A stretch of 14,871 nucleotides of DNA, taken from Chitinophagaceae bacterium. GTDB lineage: Bacteria > Bacteroidota > Bacteroidia > Chitinophagales > Chitinophagaceae. The translations under genes and the position numbers were made by a program. The stretch spans positions 1 to 14,871 of the forward strand of contig DOMR01000205.1 in the NCBI GenBank assembly GCA_003509845.1, given 5' to 3'. Below the pieces are notes generated by a model, which saw only the letters and a program-made list of their open reading frames with translations, was not told the DNA's origin and searched no databases. Below are positions 14,813-14,871 of this stretch, piece by piece (position 1 is the first letter of the stretch; the number at the start of each line of letters is the position of its first letter).

Positions 14813-14871
14813 ATGATTGAGTCTAAAAGGTTCGGCTCTAAAAAAGCCTTGGTTGATATTGATGAAACGAT
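14813..14871 (+). CDS. Start of an unrecognised gene, cut by the window edge
   Basis: From the ATG at 14813 an open frame runs to the window end, reading MIESKRFGSKKALVDIDET, about 19 codons. It is charged and has no signal peptide start, so the product is probably cytoplasmic. A TAAATTTG promoter box upstream and the divergent placement relative to the acylase gene support a real gene start. I do not recognise the family from so few residues. Confidence 0.6.
   Translation, partial: MIESKRFGSKKALVDIDET

Noticed and set aside
1..14871. CRISPR array, insertion sequence, integrase, phage, toxin-antitoxin or tRNA genes
   Set aside because: No spaced repeats, transposase or integrase motifs, terminal inverted repeats or cloverleaf-like sequences were seen; nearly all DNA is explained by ordinary chromosomal genes.

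Overview
The window reads as chromosomal DNA from a member of the Bacteroidota, most likely a Chitinophagaceae-type soil or freshwater bacterium. This is inferred from AT-rich DNA, a type IX secretion (T9SS) C-terminal sorting domain, several TAnnTTTG promoter boxes (the Bacteroidota -7 element), no clear Shine-Dalgarno sequences, and families common in that phylum (DUF1800/DUF1501 pairs, S41 lipoproteins, DUF1684, exported M28 peptidases). No tRNA, rRNA, CRISPR array, insertion sequence or phage gene was seen. Coding density is high and the longest gap without a gene is about 137 bases.

Layout. (1) Positions 1-3781, minus strand: DUF1800, then DUF1501, then an ECF sigma factor cut by the window edge. 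The first two genes abut exactly (TAAATG), and the sigma gene follows after 46 bases. (2) Positions 3919-6483, plus strand: an exported M28 metallopeptidase, then an exported beta-lactamase-fold serine hydrolase, and possibly a 24-residue membrane microprotein (6504-6578). (3) Positions 6583-8752, minus strand: an exported esterase, a small single-domain asparaginase-like protein and an exported glycerophosphodiester phosphodiesterase, with gaps of 11 and 26 bases, probably one operon behind a promoter at about 8780. (4) Positions 8825-10210, minus strand: an S41 peptidase lipoprotein. (5) Positions 10331-12580, plus strand: an exported DUF1684 protein behind the best promoter match in the window, then a cytoplasmic nucleotide-sugar dehydrogenase. 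(6) Positions 12585-14681, minus strand: an exported penicillin-acylase-family amidohydrolase. (7) Positions 14813-14871, plus strand: the first 19 codons of an unrecognised gene.

Most complete products carry export signals, and most are hydrolases of peptides, esters, amides or phosphodiesters. This fits an envelope or extracellular scavenging role. The genes do not form one obvious pathway, and the nucleotide-sugar dehydrogenase stands apart from any polysaccharide cluster here. The most unusual unit is the DUF1800-DUF1501-sigma group. Its DUF1501 protein has both a twin-arginine-like N-terminus and a T9SS C-terminal domain, while its coupled partner DUF1800 has no visible signal peptide. 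Two of the longest possible reading frames begin at TTG, and in-frame ATG codons just downstream are better starts (DUF1800 at 3781, S41 peptidase at 10210).
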